A stretch of DNA of 64,000 nt from Misgurnus anguillicaudatus (lineage: Eukaryota > Chordata > Actinopteri > Cypriniformes > Cobitidae): contig NC_073340.2 in NCBI RefSeq assembly GCF_027580225.2, forward strand, positions 16,934,001-16,998,000, given 5' to 3'. Below the pieces are notes generated by a model that was not told the DNA's origin, did no database searches, and was given only the letters and a program-made list of their open reading frames with translations. Both the position numbers and the translations under genes were made by a program. The first letter of the stretch is position 1, and each line of letters opens with the position of its first letter. Positions 14,301 through 22,449 of the stretch are shown here, piece after piece.

Positions 14301-17300
14301 TTTGATGCCATAAATTCCTTTGACAAGAAAGGAGGTGCACTAGACATGAAAAGTGACTTATTACAAGTTACACTACACACAAAACTGAAATTGTGCTGTG
14401 CATCAGATGATCCCCTTCAAGTGCACCAAGTGCTTTTATTTGGACGACTTTAAAATGAAAAGTAAAACTATTGTTTTTTTAGACACCTTCATATGCATTT
14501 AAAGAAAACACCTGCAGGTAAACATTGCAATGACAGATGGATCAGGAGCATTTTTTGCATGTTTGTTGTTCTCATGCCAAAGTGCTTTCCTAAGTGCAGT
14601 TTAGATCATAATGACTAATAGAAAAAAATACATATTGCAACAACGAATGACAAAGAAAAATGTCTAAACAACTATTTAATGTATTAATGCTTGAGAATAA
14701 TAGTAAAATTGTCTACCAATGGCAACCCACATCCTGCAAAATGCATCTGGCTATATCATTGATTGTATCTGTAAAAACAAACCAGTTTTATCCAAACTGC
14801 ACTTTTATCGCTTGAACTGTTTATCAGCTTTAAAAAAAAAAAACTTTCCACAAAAATGGCAACAGGTAATTCACATCAAGCACCTAAACCAAACAGTCTC
14901 CAAGATGTTAGAAATTCAGCATGCTCCTAATAGTAACCTTATGTCTGATACAAATTCAAGTAGGCGACTAATCATACATTGCCATTTAGTACTTGTTTCT
15001 GTTCAAGGAACAAAAGTATTTTTTATTTGAATGTTCTTCAGCTTAATTTTAGAAGAATGTGTCATCGGGGGAAAAGGGTGGGGACCAGACCGAGCACTTC
15101 TCGCATTCCAGTCATACACGAATGTTTAGACTCCCCAGAGAAATCACTATGTTTAAGAACTAAAAGTTAAGAGTTAGTTGGAAAAGTTACAATAAGAACC
15201 AATTTGACGTGCCCCAGACATTTTTACTATAACAGAGGAGTCATGTAGCCTTTATTTAGTTAGTTAGGCTACTATCAAGTTTACATTCTATTTAGTCATT
15301 ATCATACTTTTACGTTAGCCTATTCTGGACACTGACAATGCTTATTTTATCAAGCCAAAGTGTCAAAAGCAATCAAAACCATACAGAACAAGCTACCATA
15401 ATAACTTTGCTTGCTCCAGTAAACACTAAACTATTTACAACTAGATTATATTGATATGATGCATGGTCATATATAGCCTTCTGTTTGACAGTCATCATTA
15501 TAACAATAAATTGGGAGTTTCGGGATAATAAAGCTTAAGCTGAGGACTTATTTTGTTCTTATGTAACATTTGAGCCATGCAAATGATTTAAAGGTCTTGA
15601 AGGGGTTCAAAATGCGAGAACTTAGTGGACAAAATCTGTCAGCAGAACTGTTTGCTTTGTGTGTTTGCTGCCAGTCTGTGCAAAACATGTGAGAGAATTC
15701 ACACTGTCTGGTGGTCATACACTGTCTAGACAGGTTTCCCAGATCAGTAAAAATCATATCAGCCAACTACTGTTTTTCCACAAACATCAAAGATTATTTG
15801 AAAATATGCAGCTTTATACGCACTTTTTAATACACCATTAAAGGGACACTCCACATTTTTTGAATATTTTTCAAATTTTCTGTCGGTCTTAGTACACAAT
15901 GTAACTATAGAAAAGTCAAGTTTTAAATAGGAAACTTATAAAAACTCTTTGGTTATTTTTGAGCGCGATGCTAATGGTCTAATCAGATTCAATGGATTAT
16001 GCTGAGCTATGCTAAAAGTAGTACCGCCAGACCCAGAGATCAGCTGAATGGATTCCAAAATGGTAAAAATCAAATGTTTAACCCCTTTAACACACCATTT
16101 TTATCATTTTCTTTTCCAAACCAGTGACCATAAAAGATAGACTAATAGTAGATAGCAATTTATAAATCACAGCACATCTGTCATAGTATTCCGATAGTAC
16201 AATAAGCAAACCTGCCGGTGATACATCACAAAACTAGAGTTTATCCAGTCTTTGGATTCAAAATAGACTCCCAATATTCCAAGGCATGGAAATGACTCAT
16301 CTAGTAGGAAATGCCCCTCTAGAGCCATAATGATAAGGGCCAGATTGTAAAGGACCTCTGGTCCACAGTTATAGTTATACTCACCCAGCTCCCTTGAAAC
16401 TGGTGATACTGCAGCACTTTCCCCAATCTTTGAGACTGCATCAAAATATGCCTTTCCAGCCAAGTTCATTGCTGTAAAACACAAATAACTTGCATTGATT
16501 AATAGGAACTAGAGGTATTGTCTTCATTTAATCTCTTATCTCATGTTATCACAGCAGTTTTTCAATCGACTGTGTGTTTTGCACACAGCAACTTCACACA
16601 AAAAGCAGGGTGGTGGTGATGGTGCAAAAAGTAATGTAGCTCAACTGGTACAGCACTCCGTTAGCAACTCAAAATGTTGCGGGTTTGATTTCCAGGAAAC
16701 ACGCATGTCTTCGACACTAAATGCACTGTTAAAGCACCTGCCAAATGCATTCATGTAAATGTAATGTGATGTGATTACCTGACACTGACTTCTCATAACT
16801 CTTCCCCAGGTTGACCAGATTCCGTAGCCCTGGATTGAACTGCTCCACTACATTCTGGAAAAGCAGGAAACGCAGCTTGTGTTACAGTTTTCGGTGGAAA
16901 GCAGGTTATTATGGTTGAATGAAACTGAAATAACTTTGTGTTCCATGTATTTTGTCATTTGTATTTTCTGTAAAGTTGCTCGGCAAGAATGCAGAAATCT
17001 AAAAAGTTCTTTAGTTATAAATTTGTAAGCTTACACTTTGAGTAATGGATATGAACATGCTTCTCCATTATGTTAATTATCACATTTCAAATTTTCTGTA
17101 TTTATACATTTGAATTGAACATCGTGACACAGGTAACCTATACTTTCCCCGGAATTTTTATTTCACTTATTTTCTACGTTGTTTCGGTTTACGAAGACCG
17201 CTCAACCATGTTATTGGTTTAGAAATATCATAAACTGATATTTACTACACTTTTATTTATTTACATTCTACTGCAGCTGTTTAATCATTTACTACTTATA

Positions 17301-17778
17301 TTTCTTATTCAATTGCCTTATGAGATCAAGGTCCATCTAAAGTCAATCTTGGGCCCTGGGGCTCTCCATTGAAATGCCCGACAATGTAAATCTGGGCAGC
17401 TCCTCTGTTAATTCCCCAGGCACACACCCTTGGCAAAACAATGAACAAGTCAGGTATGCAATAACAGAAACACTGCAGCACAAACAGGTTTCCAACCCAG
17501 AAACCCAACAGGAAGAACTTTAATATAAATCCATGTTTCTGTTTGAACATTTTGAAAATTTCTAACAAAAGTGCATTTCTTTATTGGACACATAGGGCAT
17601 AAAACTATCGCAAATGCTGATTTGGAAGTGCCTGTTTAGACTCGTACTTGTGGTACTTACGAGTCAATCTGTGTGCCAAGAGCCGCATAAAGTACAACAT
17701 ACCTAAACATTGTAAAGCGAGTTGTACCTTATAAGTGCTTTCGGTGAGTTTGTTTACGTCCTCCGGTGCTCGAGACAT
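7..17778 (-). CDS. baiap2l1: BAIAP2-like 1 (IRTKS), I-BAR and SH3 adaptor; 3' end outside window
   Basis: Plasma-membrane adaptor that bends membrane through an I-BAR (IMD) domain and links Rac/actin regulators through its SH3 domain. Coding exons in transcript order: 17778-17728, 16854-16779, 16471-16385, 11396-11335, 10461-10390, 10295-10161, 6402-6250, 4049-3894, 3670-3556, 3446-3233, 66-7. All have AG/GT borders and phases add up without a break (1181 nt, 393 codons plus 2 nt). Residues 1 to about 230 match the I-BAR helices (TESTYK at the start; [19 protein letters not shown] in exon 7). A linker of about 100 residues follows, then an SH3 domain at about 331-386 beginning TIFPHTAG. The SH3 WFPSSY motif is only completed by the small exon at the left edge. 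The start ATG at 17778 opens [15 protein letters not shown], as in vertebrate orthologues. The human protein has about 511 residues, so the C-terminal tail lies off-window. Which fish paralogue (a or b) this is cannot be decided here. Confidence 0.95.
67..1350. repeat. baiap2l1 intron with AT-rich microsatellite
   Basis: Intronic sequence. A run of TA/TTTA dinucleotide-type repeat fills about 815-945 (pure TA at 843-866). Nothing else recognised. Confidence 0.6.
1354..1555. repeat. Degenerate copy of the GGGATAGTTCACCC inverted-repeat family
   Basis: The right end reads CATTTTTGAGTGAACTATCC at 1532-1551, matching the right ends of the copies at 2702-3014 and 31544-31878. The interior (TTTGGTTACAAACATTGCTC) matches the arm of the copy at 2702. 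The left terminus is lost. Confidence 0.6.
1892..2583. mobile_element. TTAA-flanked non-autonomous element
   Basis: Begins ATGGGACA after TTAA (1888-1891) and ends TGTCCCCT before TTAA (2584-2587), which are imperfect inverted termini. It lies inside the outer element at 1807-3034. It carries a further GC-richer segment (about 1985-2260) rich in GCGAC/GTCGC motifs that looks like yet another insert. A fragment of this family's end recurs at 52975-52996. Confidence 0.65.
2702..3014. mobile_element. Foldback element, GGGATAGTTCACCC family, TTAA target
   Basis: The left end AGGGATAGTTCACCC and right end GGGTGAACTATCCCT are perfect inverted repeats, flanked by TTAA at 2698-2701 and 3015-3018. 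The arms extend most of the length, giving a long hairpin around 2840. Removal restores CCTGGG-TTAA-TCTAAACCC of the outer element. Confidence 0.8.
3035..3232. other. baiap2l1 intron, nothing recognised
   Basis: AT-rich intronic sequence with no repeat or exon that I can support. Confidence 0.5.
4475..5700 (-). mobile_element. Tc1/mariner-like transposon, full length, dead
   Basis: Inverted termini CACTCACCTAAAGGATTATT / AATAATCCTTTAGGTGAGTG are bounded by TA at 4475-4476 and 5699-5700, the Tc1 target. Length about 1.22 kb. It sits in a baiap2l1 intron, and a decayed transposase runs on the minus strand. Confidence 0.9.
4509..5550 (-). pseudogene. Degenerate Tc1-like transposase
   Basis: A start-like ATG at 5550 opens [19 protein letters not shown], which then meets in-frame stops. 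Downstream fragments still show a Tc1 helix-turn-helix region ([10 protein letters not shown]), the second catalytic-Asp motif [11 protein letters not shown] and the [11 protein letters not shown] segment with the third acidic residue. The total span of about 347 codons equals a normal Tc1 transposase, but multiple stops and frame changes make it non-functional. Confidence 0.85.
5719..5905. repeat. Dispersed repeat, GTGACCCAGTCTGTGAAAAC family
   Basis: The same family, with the order GTGACCCAGTCTGTGAAAAC, TTTTCTACA, AATATAACCTTGATAT and GTCATGTCA, recurs at 24246-24456 and, with decayed ends, at 12911-13335 and 47505-47710. Coding potential none. Confidence 0.65.
5919..6083. repeat. Inverted copy of the 1807 outer element
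   Basis: Ends GGGAAACCGCCCC next to TTAA (6080-6083). The interior AAACATGCATTTTAGT is the reverse complement of the sequence at 1830-1846. Confidence 0.6.
6888..6932. repeat. 45-bp hairpin
   Basis: TGTCCAATCATTGC and GCAATGATTGCTTGGACA form near-perfect arms around a 13-nt loop, immediately left of a dispersed repeat at 6970. Probably the terminus of a decayed transposon. Confidence 0.5.
6970..7800. repeat. Dispersed cyprinid-type repeat, GTGACC-GGACCACAAAA family, interrupted
   Basis: The left part (6970-7018) reads GTGACCACGGACCACAAAA. After a 287-bp insert it continues at 7314 with CATCACCTGGAAGC, GGACAATATTTGGCC and AATATCTTAATGGAACATGATC. An uninterrupted copy lies at 20511-20810. Confidence 0.75.
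7023..7309. mobile_element. 287-bp inverted-repeat element with TATA target duplication
   Basis: Termini GACGGTTTCA and TGAAACCGTC are exact inverted repeats flanked by TATA (7019-7022 and 7310-7313). It splits the repeat at 6970-7800; removing it and one TATA restores GATTTATACATCACC. The interior carries ATGCCTCGTCGAAAA followed by a stop, so it is non-autonomous. Superfamily not assigned. Confidence 0.75.
8249..8320. repeat. (AG)n microsatellite
   Basis: An uninterrupted AG dinucleotide run of about 36 units in baiap2l1 intron 6. Confidence 0.95.
8346..8880. repeat. AT-rich repeat with internal 23-bp tandem array
   Basis: Begins CACTGTAAAAAAAAACG and contains many ACAG/CTGT and TTTACAG motifs. 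Ten copies of a 23-bp unit, ACAGACATTTGCCGTTAATT plus 3 variable bases, fill 8541-8772, with scattered single-base variants (GCCATT, GTCGTT). Confidence 0.85.
8881..10160. other. baiap2l1 intron, no recognised element
   Basis: AT-rich sequence without a convincing repeat, exon or RNA gene. Confidence 0.4.
10503..10600. repeat. Fragment of a widespread fish repeat
   Basis: The order TTCAATTTCGATTCAA, TATTTCTATAGTACTTTTCA and AAAGCAGCTTTACC is typical of a very common fish interspersed repeat. Both ends are indistinct. Confidence 0.45.
11511..12780. repeat. Possible CACTGTAAAAA-type element interrupted by a hAT-like element
   Basis: AACACTGAAAAAAAATG at 11510 and GGAATTTTTACAG at 12769 could be decayed termini of the family intact at 46049-46243, with the element at 11756-12190 inserted between. 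AT-rich, with many AACTTAA/TTAAGTT motifs as in the intact copies. Confidence 0.35.
11756..12190. mobile_element. hAT-like element, CAGGGTTCCCACAC termini (right end lost)
   Basis: Starts CAGGGTTCCCACACCTTGG and then CAAATTCAAGGACC. The right arm CACAAACTTTTAAGG-TTCAAGGACC stops short of the terminal bases. A second copy, inverted and with both ends, lies at 37215-37838. Confidence 0.7.
12911..13335. repeat. Copy of the 5719 repeat, split by a foldback element
   Basis: The left portion GTGATTTTGTGTTTTCTACA and the right portion CATAATGTAAAAAACAATCTG to GTCATGTCAAAAAC match the family order. They are separated by the palindrome-ended insert at 12933-13190. Confidence 0.6.
12933..13190. mobile_element. 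Foldback element with perfect 30-bp inverted termini
   Basis: The 30 bases at 12933-12962 are the exact reverse complement of 13161-13190 (core GTTTCGTTGCAAAACGAGAT). The AT-rich interior has no transposase. Perfect arms suggest fairly recent mobility. Confidence 0.8.
13340..15838. other. baiap2l1 intron, no recognised element
   Basis: AT-rich sequence. Small open frames on both strands have no domain, splice context or composition suggesting coding use. Confidence 0.45.
15842..16086. mobile_element. TTAA-flanked non-autonomous element, AGGGACACTCC family
   Basis: Starts AGGGACACTCCAC after TTAA (15838-15841) and ends before TTAA (16087-16090). The interior contains the familiar fish-repeat block GATTCAATGGATTATGCTGAG and CCAGACCCAGAGATCAGCTG. 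It is a shortened derivative. Confidence 0.65.
16630..16768 (+). repeat. tRNA-derived SINE
   Basis: A tRNA-like head has A-box-like TAGCTCAACTGGTACAGC and B-box-like GGGTTTGATTTCC. The tail GCCAAATGCATTCATGTAAA is the LINE-shared 3' end of many fish SINEs. Not a functional tRNA. Confidence 0.75.
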
Positions 17779-17849
17779 TTTGGCAGGTGGTCCTCAAAAG
17801 TCCTCAGTAAGAATGTGTTTGTATCAGGTTGCTAGTACAAATGCTGTGT

Positions 17850-18060
17850 TGTCGTTCCACCTGTTAAAAGCGTGTGAACGTGGGCAGAGAACAGAGCGCA
17901 CAAGCGCGCTCTCGGACGACACGACACCGCACTGATGCGCTGAAGGAAGATGAAACCTTCTGAGCAACCGATCAGGCCACGCGTGGGAAAGGTGGGATCT
18001 GTGACGTCACCGACTTGCCCTTTCCCATTCAGCACATGTTTGTATTTATATTTCATTTGG
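17850..18060 (-). promoter_or_regulatory. Probable baiap2l1 promoter with palindromic CRE
   Basis: This GC-richer stretch lies just upstream of the baiap2l1 start codon at 17778. It contains the full palindromic cAMP-response element GTGACGTCAC at 18001-18010, plus several CpG-rich runs at 17885-17945. The next gene (tmem130) starts in the opposite direction about 1 kb away, so the region could serve both. The transcription start site is not visible, and the promoter role is inferred from position and motif. Confidence 0.45.
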
Positions 18061-18597
18061 CAGCTAAACGAATTTTATAGTAAGATTTCTTTATGAAGCG
18101 TTTAAATAATTTGTATGACGATCTTTTACCAGATTTTTATGGGTTTTCCTAACTATTTTGATAAGTGATTATTGTTTATTGATTTTAATGTGACTGGCAA
18201 TTTTAGATTTAACCAAAAAAATAAATAAATTCTATACATAAATATTGGACAGGATACTTTTGTTACGGGGTAACTGTGATTGTTTAACTGATCATAGACA
18301 GTGATAAACAGCATATATTACGAGAAAACGAAACTAAGAAGATAGCCTAATACTGAACAACAATAATATAATATTTTGGGAGGGCGAAATCAATTTGAAA
18401 TGGCACGTGTATATCGAATTGTATGGTATATCAAATCAATCAGCTGCGACAGAAACTGCGTAACTCTTACTTTCCAATTTACAGCGCCACTCTGTGGCCA
18501 TTTTAGATGCTTGCGTTATATACTAGAAATAAAGAAATGTATATTATAAAATGTATAGTATACAACATGCAGTGACTTTTGCGATTACAATGTATTG

Positions 18598-18645
18598 AAG
18601 TTGGTAGCTTTGGATAAAAGCGTCTGGGAAATGCATAAATAATTG
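18598..18645 (+). repeat. SINE/LINE 3' tail fragment
   Basis: GCTTTGGATAAAAGCGTCTG followed by GGAAATGCATAAAT is the characteristic fish SINE/LINE tail; no tRNA-like head is present. Confidence 0.7.
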
Positions 18646-18973
18646 TAATACTACAACTTAGCTTCTTACGTATGAGTGTGCTTGTGAATTAGTTACGTTT
18701 CTGCATGAATTATATTCTCTAGCAACACAATAAACCTCATTTATAAGACAAGAATTCACGTGGATAAGATTTCAAGCTTTTACCAAAAAGTGTGAAGACA
18801 TGAGTGACTCTGACTGTAAGTCACAAGCCATTGCATTGCCTATACTCATTTGTGATAAGTCTGGTAAAATACTGGTAAATATACTGTATAGCTTACACTT
18901 TAAGTAATGGATATGAACATGTTTCTACATTACAGGTAATCATGTTAATTTTTTAATTCTGTATTTGTACTGA

Positions 18974-21900
18974 ATGTGTATTGCAATCATCTGTACATTA
19001 ATTTCCTTCAGGATCCGGAGTGTTCTGGTTTACACTTTCCTCTCACTTTTCTTACCTGTTGTTCTTGGCATACCCGACAACTTAATCCATTCATCTGGTA
19101 AGATAGTCCTCTAATGTCTATTGGCTATCACTGCTGTTTATGTTTGTCACGTTGTTTTCATTTTGCCATAGGTAATGTTCCAGGAAAGATCACTTTTCAT
19201 CAGATGGAGGGAAATTATACATATTTGCGGGACAGTGGCGATCTGGCCACCTATGTACCTACGTTGGTCACTTTTGAGCTCTTTGACCCGAGACATCATT
19301 TACAATCTGTGGCTTTCACATACACATGGGGCCTGGGCAATGGGTAATATGCCTGTGGCTATTGTTTCAATTAACTTATATTTAATATTTAAATATAAGC
19401 TTTTTGCAATTGTCATTGTTTTTAAGGCAAGTGTATGAAGGCCCAGATCCCTTTGTGCAGTGTAGATACACTACACCTGGAAATTATACATTTAAATTGA
19501 GCATTGAAGCCAACACAACCAAACAATCTGGGCTGTACTCTATAGATCTGACTGTGTTAGGTGGGTTCAACATCACTATAACTTGTCATCAGTGTTTTTT
19601 TATCTTTAATAATGGTGTTAACATGTCAAATATCAGCTGCAGGTTTTATTCTTCTTTTGTTTTGTAGATGCCATACGGAGCATTGAATTGAAAGGACCAT
19701 TGAATTATAACGTGGACCAAAGCAGCAGTCTGTCCTTTCATGTTGGAGGAAGGTACCGTAGGCTAAATATATTTTAAAATGTAGACAATTGAACAAATGT
19801 AATTAATTCTTCATAAAGTCTTATCTTTTGAATTTATATTTTTCTATTACACGTGTTGTAGTCCTCCAGTTTGGATCTGCTGGAGGGTTTTGTCAGATTG
19901 TCACTCATCCAGTCCAACTTCCTGTAATTTAATCAGGATTTATAAGAATCTATTCAATCTGACTTACACCTTCACATCAGTAGGTGCATATTGCCTAGAA
20001 GTCAACGTAACAAATGATATCAGCAACCTTCAGAAATCCTACAATATTTATGTGCAGAACAGCCGTAAGTATAATACATTTATTTAAAAGTTTTTTTGTG
20101 ATTGCATCAACTACAAAAAACCTAACATAAAAAATATGTTGCTGTCTTAGATTTTAAAGATTATTCAAATTAGCTGTGCAAGTCATTTCAATTTACTATT
20201 TTAAACATTGACTAGTGATAAGTTGCTATTGCCAAACTTAATTTGACAAAAATGGTATATTCAATATTTAAAACAGTTGACAAGACTTATATATAATTGT
20301 AAATAATTATACAAATTTAATGCAGCATAATTTTTTACAGTGTACTAACTGTAGGGATCATTTTTATTGATCATATGTTTTGACAATTATGGTTTAATAC
20401 TTGAAATTAAGAGACATGAACTTTCAATGACAGTCATGTGAGTGAGCCTGACCATTAAAAATCTGTGTCTGACATCATTTAAAGCGAAACCTCATGCTCA
20501 TTCACAATATGTGACCCTGGACCAGTCATAAGGGTCACTTTTTTTAAATTGAGATTTATATCATCTGATTAAATTAGATTTCCATTGATGTATGGTTTGT
20601 TATGATAGGACAATATTTGGCCGATATACAAATCTGGAGTCTGAGGGTCAAAAAAGTACAAATGAAGTCCACAGCAATGCATACTACTAATGATAAATAA
20701 TTTTTTTATATATATTTATGGTATTTACGAAATATCTTAATGGAACATGATCTTAACTTAATATCCTTATGATTTTTGGGTGTTATACAAATATACACAT
20801 GCAACATATATTTTCCATAATACATATAAGTACATTAGCTAATACAAGTCTGAATTTGCCAGCAAAAGGGCTCCTTTAACTTTATTTGTTTAAAAAGACA
20901 GATTTTTGACTTTCCACATGCAAATGAGGTGTGTTGTATTGGTTAGGCATATATAGCTCACTCCAAATAGGCTATGTAATGTTTTATTTTCCCCAATCCC
21001 ATTTAAAGATCAGCTGAGATTGGTTTGTTTCTGTGTATTATACATCTAATATCTCTAAATAATTATTTTTCATCAGCTGTGAATCACCTCATCTTTATTT
21101 TGCCCAGTGCTGCTCTTATTGTTGCAACCCTGATATTCATCTCTGTCTCAGTGTGTTGTCCACTGCAGGAATCACGTCTCACATGTAAAACACTGGTGAG
21201 TCATATCATGAACGAGAATGAAAGCTGTCCATTTGTTTTTTGTTGTATTTATGTGGATTCAGTGGGAATAGTTATTATTAGGTGCACCATTAAGGTTTGT
21301 CCACTAGATGTTGATATGCACCAGAAATACACCACTTTTTGCTATTGGATTTATTCTAAGCATATAATAAGGAAATATTTGAACAGTTACACTATAGTGA
21401 AAATGGTTAAATTTAGTATTTTTCTTATCTGATGCTATTTTTCATCACAAATCATTTTAAATAGTAAATAGCAGCTTTAGTGAAGCACTCTGCTGAGATG
21501 AACTACACATTACACAACTACACAAATTGCAGTGATGATGCTTTAAAAAAAATTAAGGTTCTAAAAGGTCCCTTTAAGAAATGCATGGAAATCGGACCTT
21601 TCGTACACACTTGATAACATGGTCACTGTATCAGAATTGCTTATTTTTTAATTAATCACCTATATAGTTACGAATTTTAAATACTTAACTAAATATTTTA
21701 TTTTGATTTAGTCTTCTGCATTCGTTTACAGTTGTAAATTTAAATGCCTGATTTTCATTGCGGTCTGAGACTTTTGGACCCCACACACACTCAGAAAAAA
21801 ACTATAGATTGTATATACGAAGGTACAAGAATTGCACCTAAAGGGTGCATATTGATACCTTATGGTTCCTCAAAAAATATCTGTAGCAAAATACTATTTT

Positions 21901-22303
21901 ATTACCTTTTTAAAAGGTATTGTCTCAGTGTATACCTTATTATATATACGATATCCTTTAAAAATCCTTTCATATGTAGCATTTGCGTACAGTATACATT
22001 TGGTACTAATATGTACTCCATAGGTATCAATTTGTTCTTATTTAAAGGGTACCGTCCCAGTGACAGCTTTTGTACCTTTTTTTTAGAGGACTATATGTTT
22101 TGTATGTGTTATATTTCTTGTTTATTGAAACTTTTGTGAATTTTCAGGAGGAAAATACGAATGACGTCTCCTTCACAGACGTGGAGATGCATGGCAAGGA
22201 TACAACCGTCTCCTTAAAGGATAATTGTCTTTTTTCAATATCTACCCAGAAAAATGAAGCACAGCCCTTACTTGATCAGCAAAATACCTCCTACAACACT
22301 TAA
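18974..22303 (+). CDS. tmem130: Transmembrane protein 130, PKD-domain type I membrane protein
   Basis: Exons 18974-19097, 19172-19343, 19427-19560, 19668-19752, 19862-20064, 21077-21195, 22148-22303 join in frame to 330 codons plus TAA. A hydrophobic leader ends near LPVVLG. A PKD-like fold follows, in which the usual WDFGDG core has become TWGLGNG. Next come several N-glycosylation sequons (NYT, NTT, NLT, NVT), a cysteine pair around VWICW, one transmembrane segment (about 243-268, exon 6) and a 60-residue cytoplasmic tail with an acidic dileucine signal EAQPLL at 316-321. TMEM130 is distantly related to PMEL/GPNMB and poorly characterised; human TMEM130 is longer, about 435 residues. Identity rests on domain order, resemblance in the PKD and CWR segments, and synteny. 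The start is unsettled: ATG 18974 is in frame, but an acceptor (CAG at 19009-19011) suggests exon 1 may begin at 19012 with a split ATG supplied by an unseen upstream exon. Confidence 0.8.
20511..20810 (+). repeat. Dispersed repeat, GTGACCCTGGACCAGTCATA family
   Basis: Lies in tmem130 intron 5 and is continuous through GGACAATATTTGGCC and AATATCTTAATGGAACATGATC. It serves as the uninterrupted reference for the copy at 6970-7800. Confidence 0.75.
21789..22090. repeat. GGTACC-rich inverted repeat element
   Basis: Contains repeated GGTAC/GTACC units (ACCTAAAGGGTGCATATTGA, AAAGGGTACCGTCCCAGTGA) between A-rich and T-rich ends in tmem130 intron 6, just before the last exon. Confidence 0.55.
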
Positions 22304-22424
22304 CCCTGTAAATCCTACCTGGTCGACATCTAGCTTTTTGTTGTATCATCTTTTTATAATAGCTATTCATATGTCAGAGCAAATCAGAGGTGGCCAGTTT
22401 TGACTCAACATTGTTATTGAGCAA

Positions 22425-22430
22425 AATAAA
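22425..22430 (+). terminator. tmem130 polyadenylation signal
   Basis: AATAAA lies 122 nt after the tmem130 stop codon, in a T-rich context downstream (22445-22520). This would give a short 3' UTR. A second AATAAA-like site lies near 22749. Confidence 0.55.
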
Positions 22431-22449
22431 TCAAGTGCATAAAATGTGA

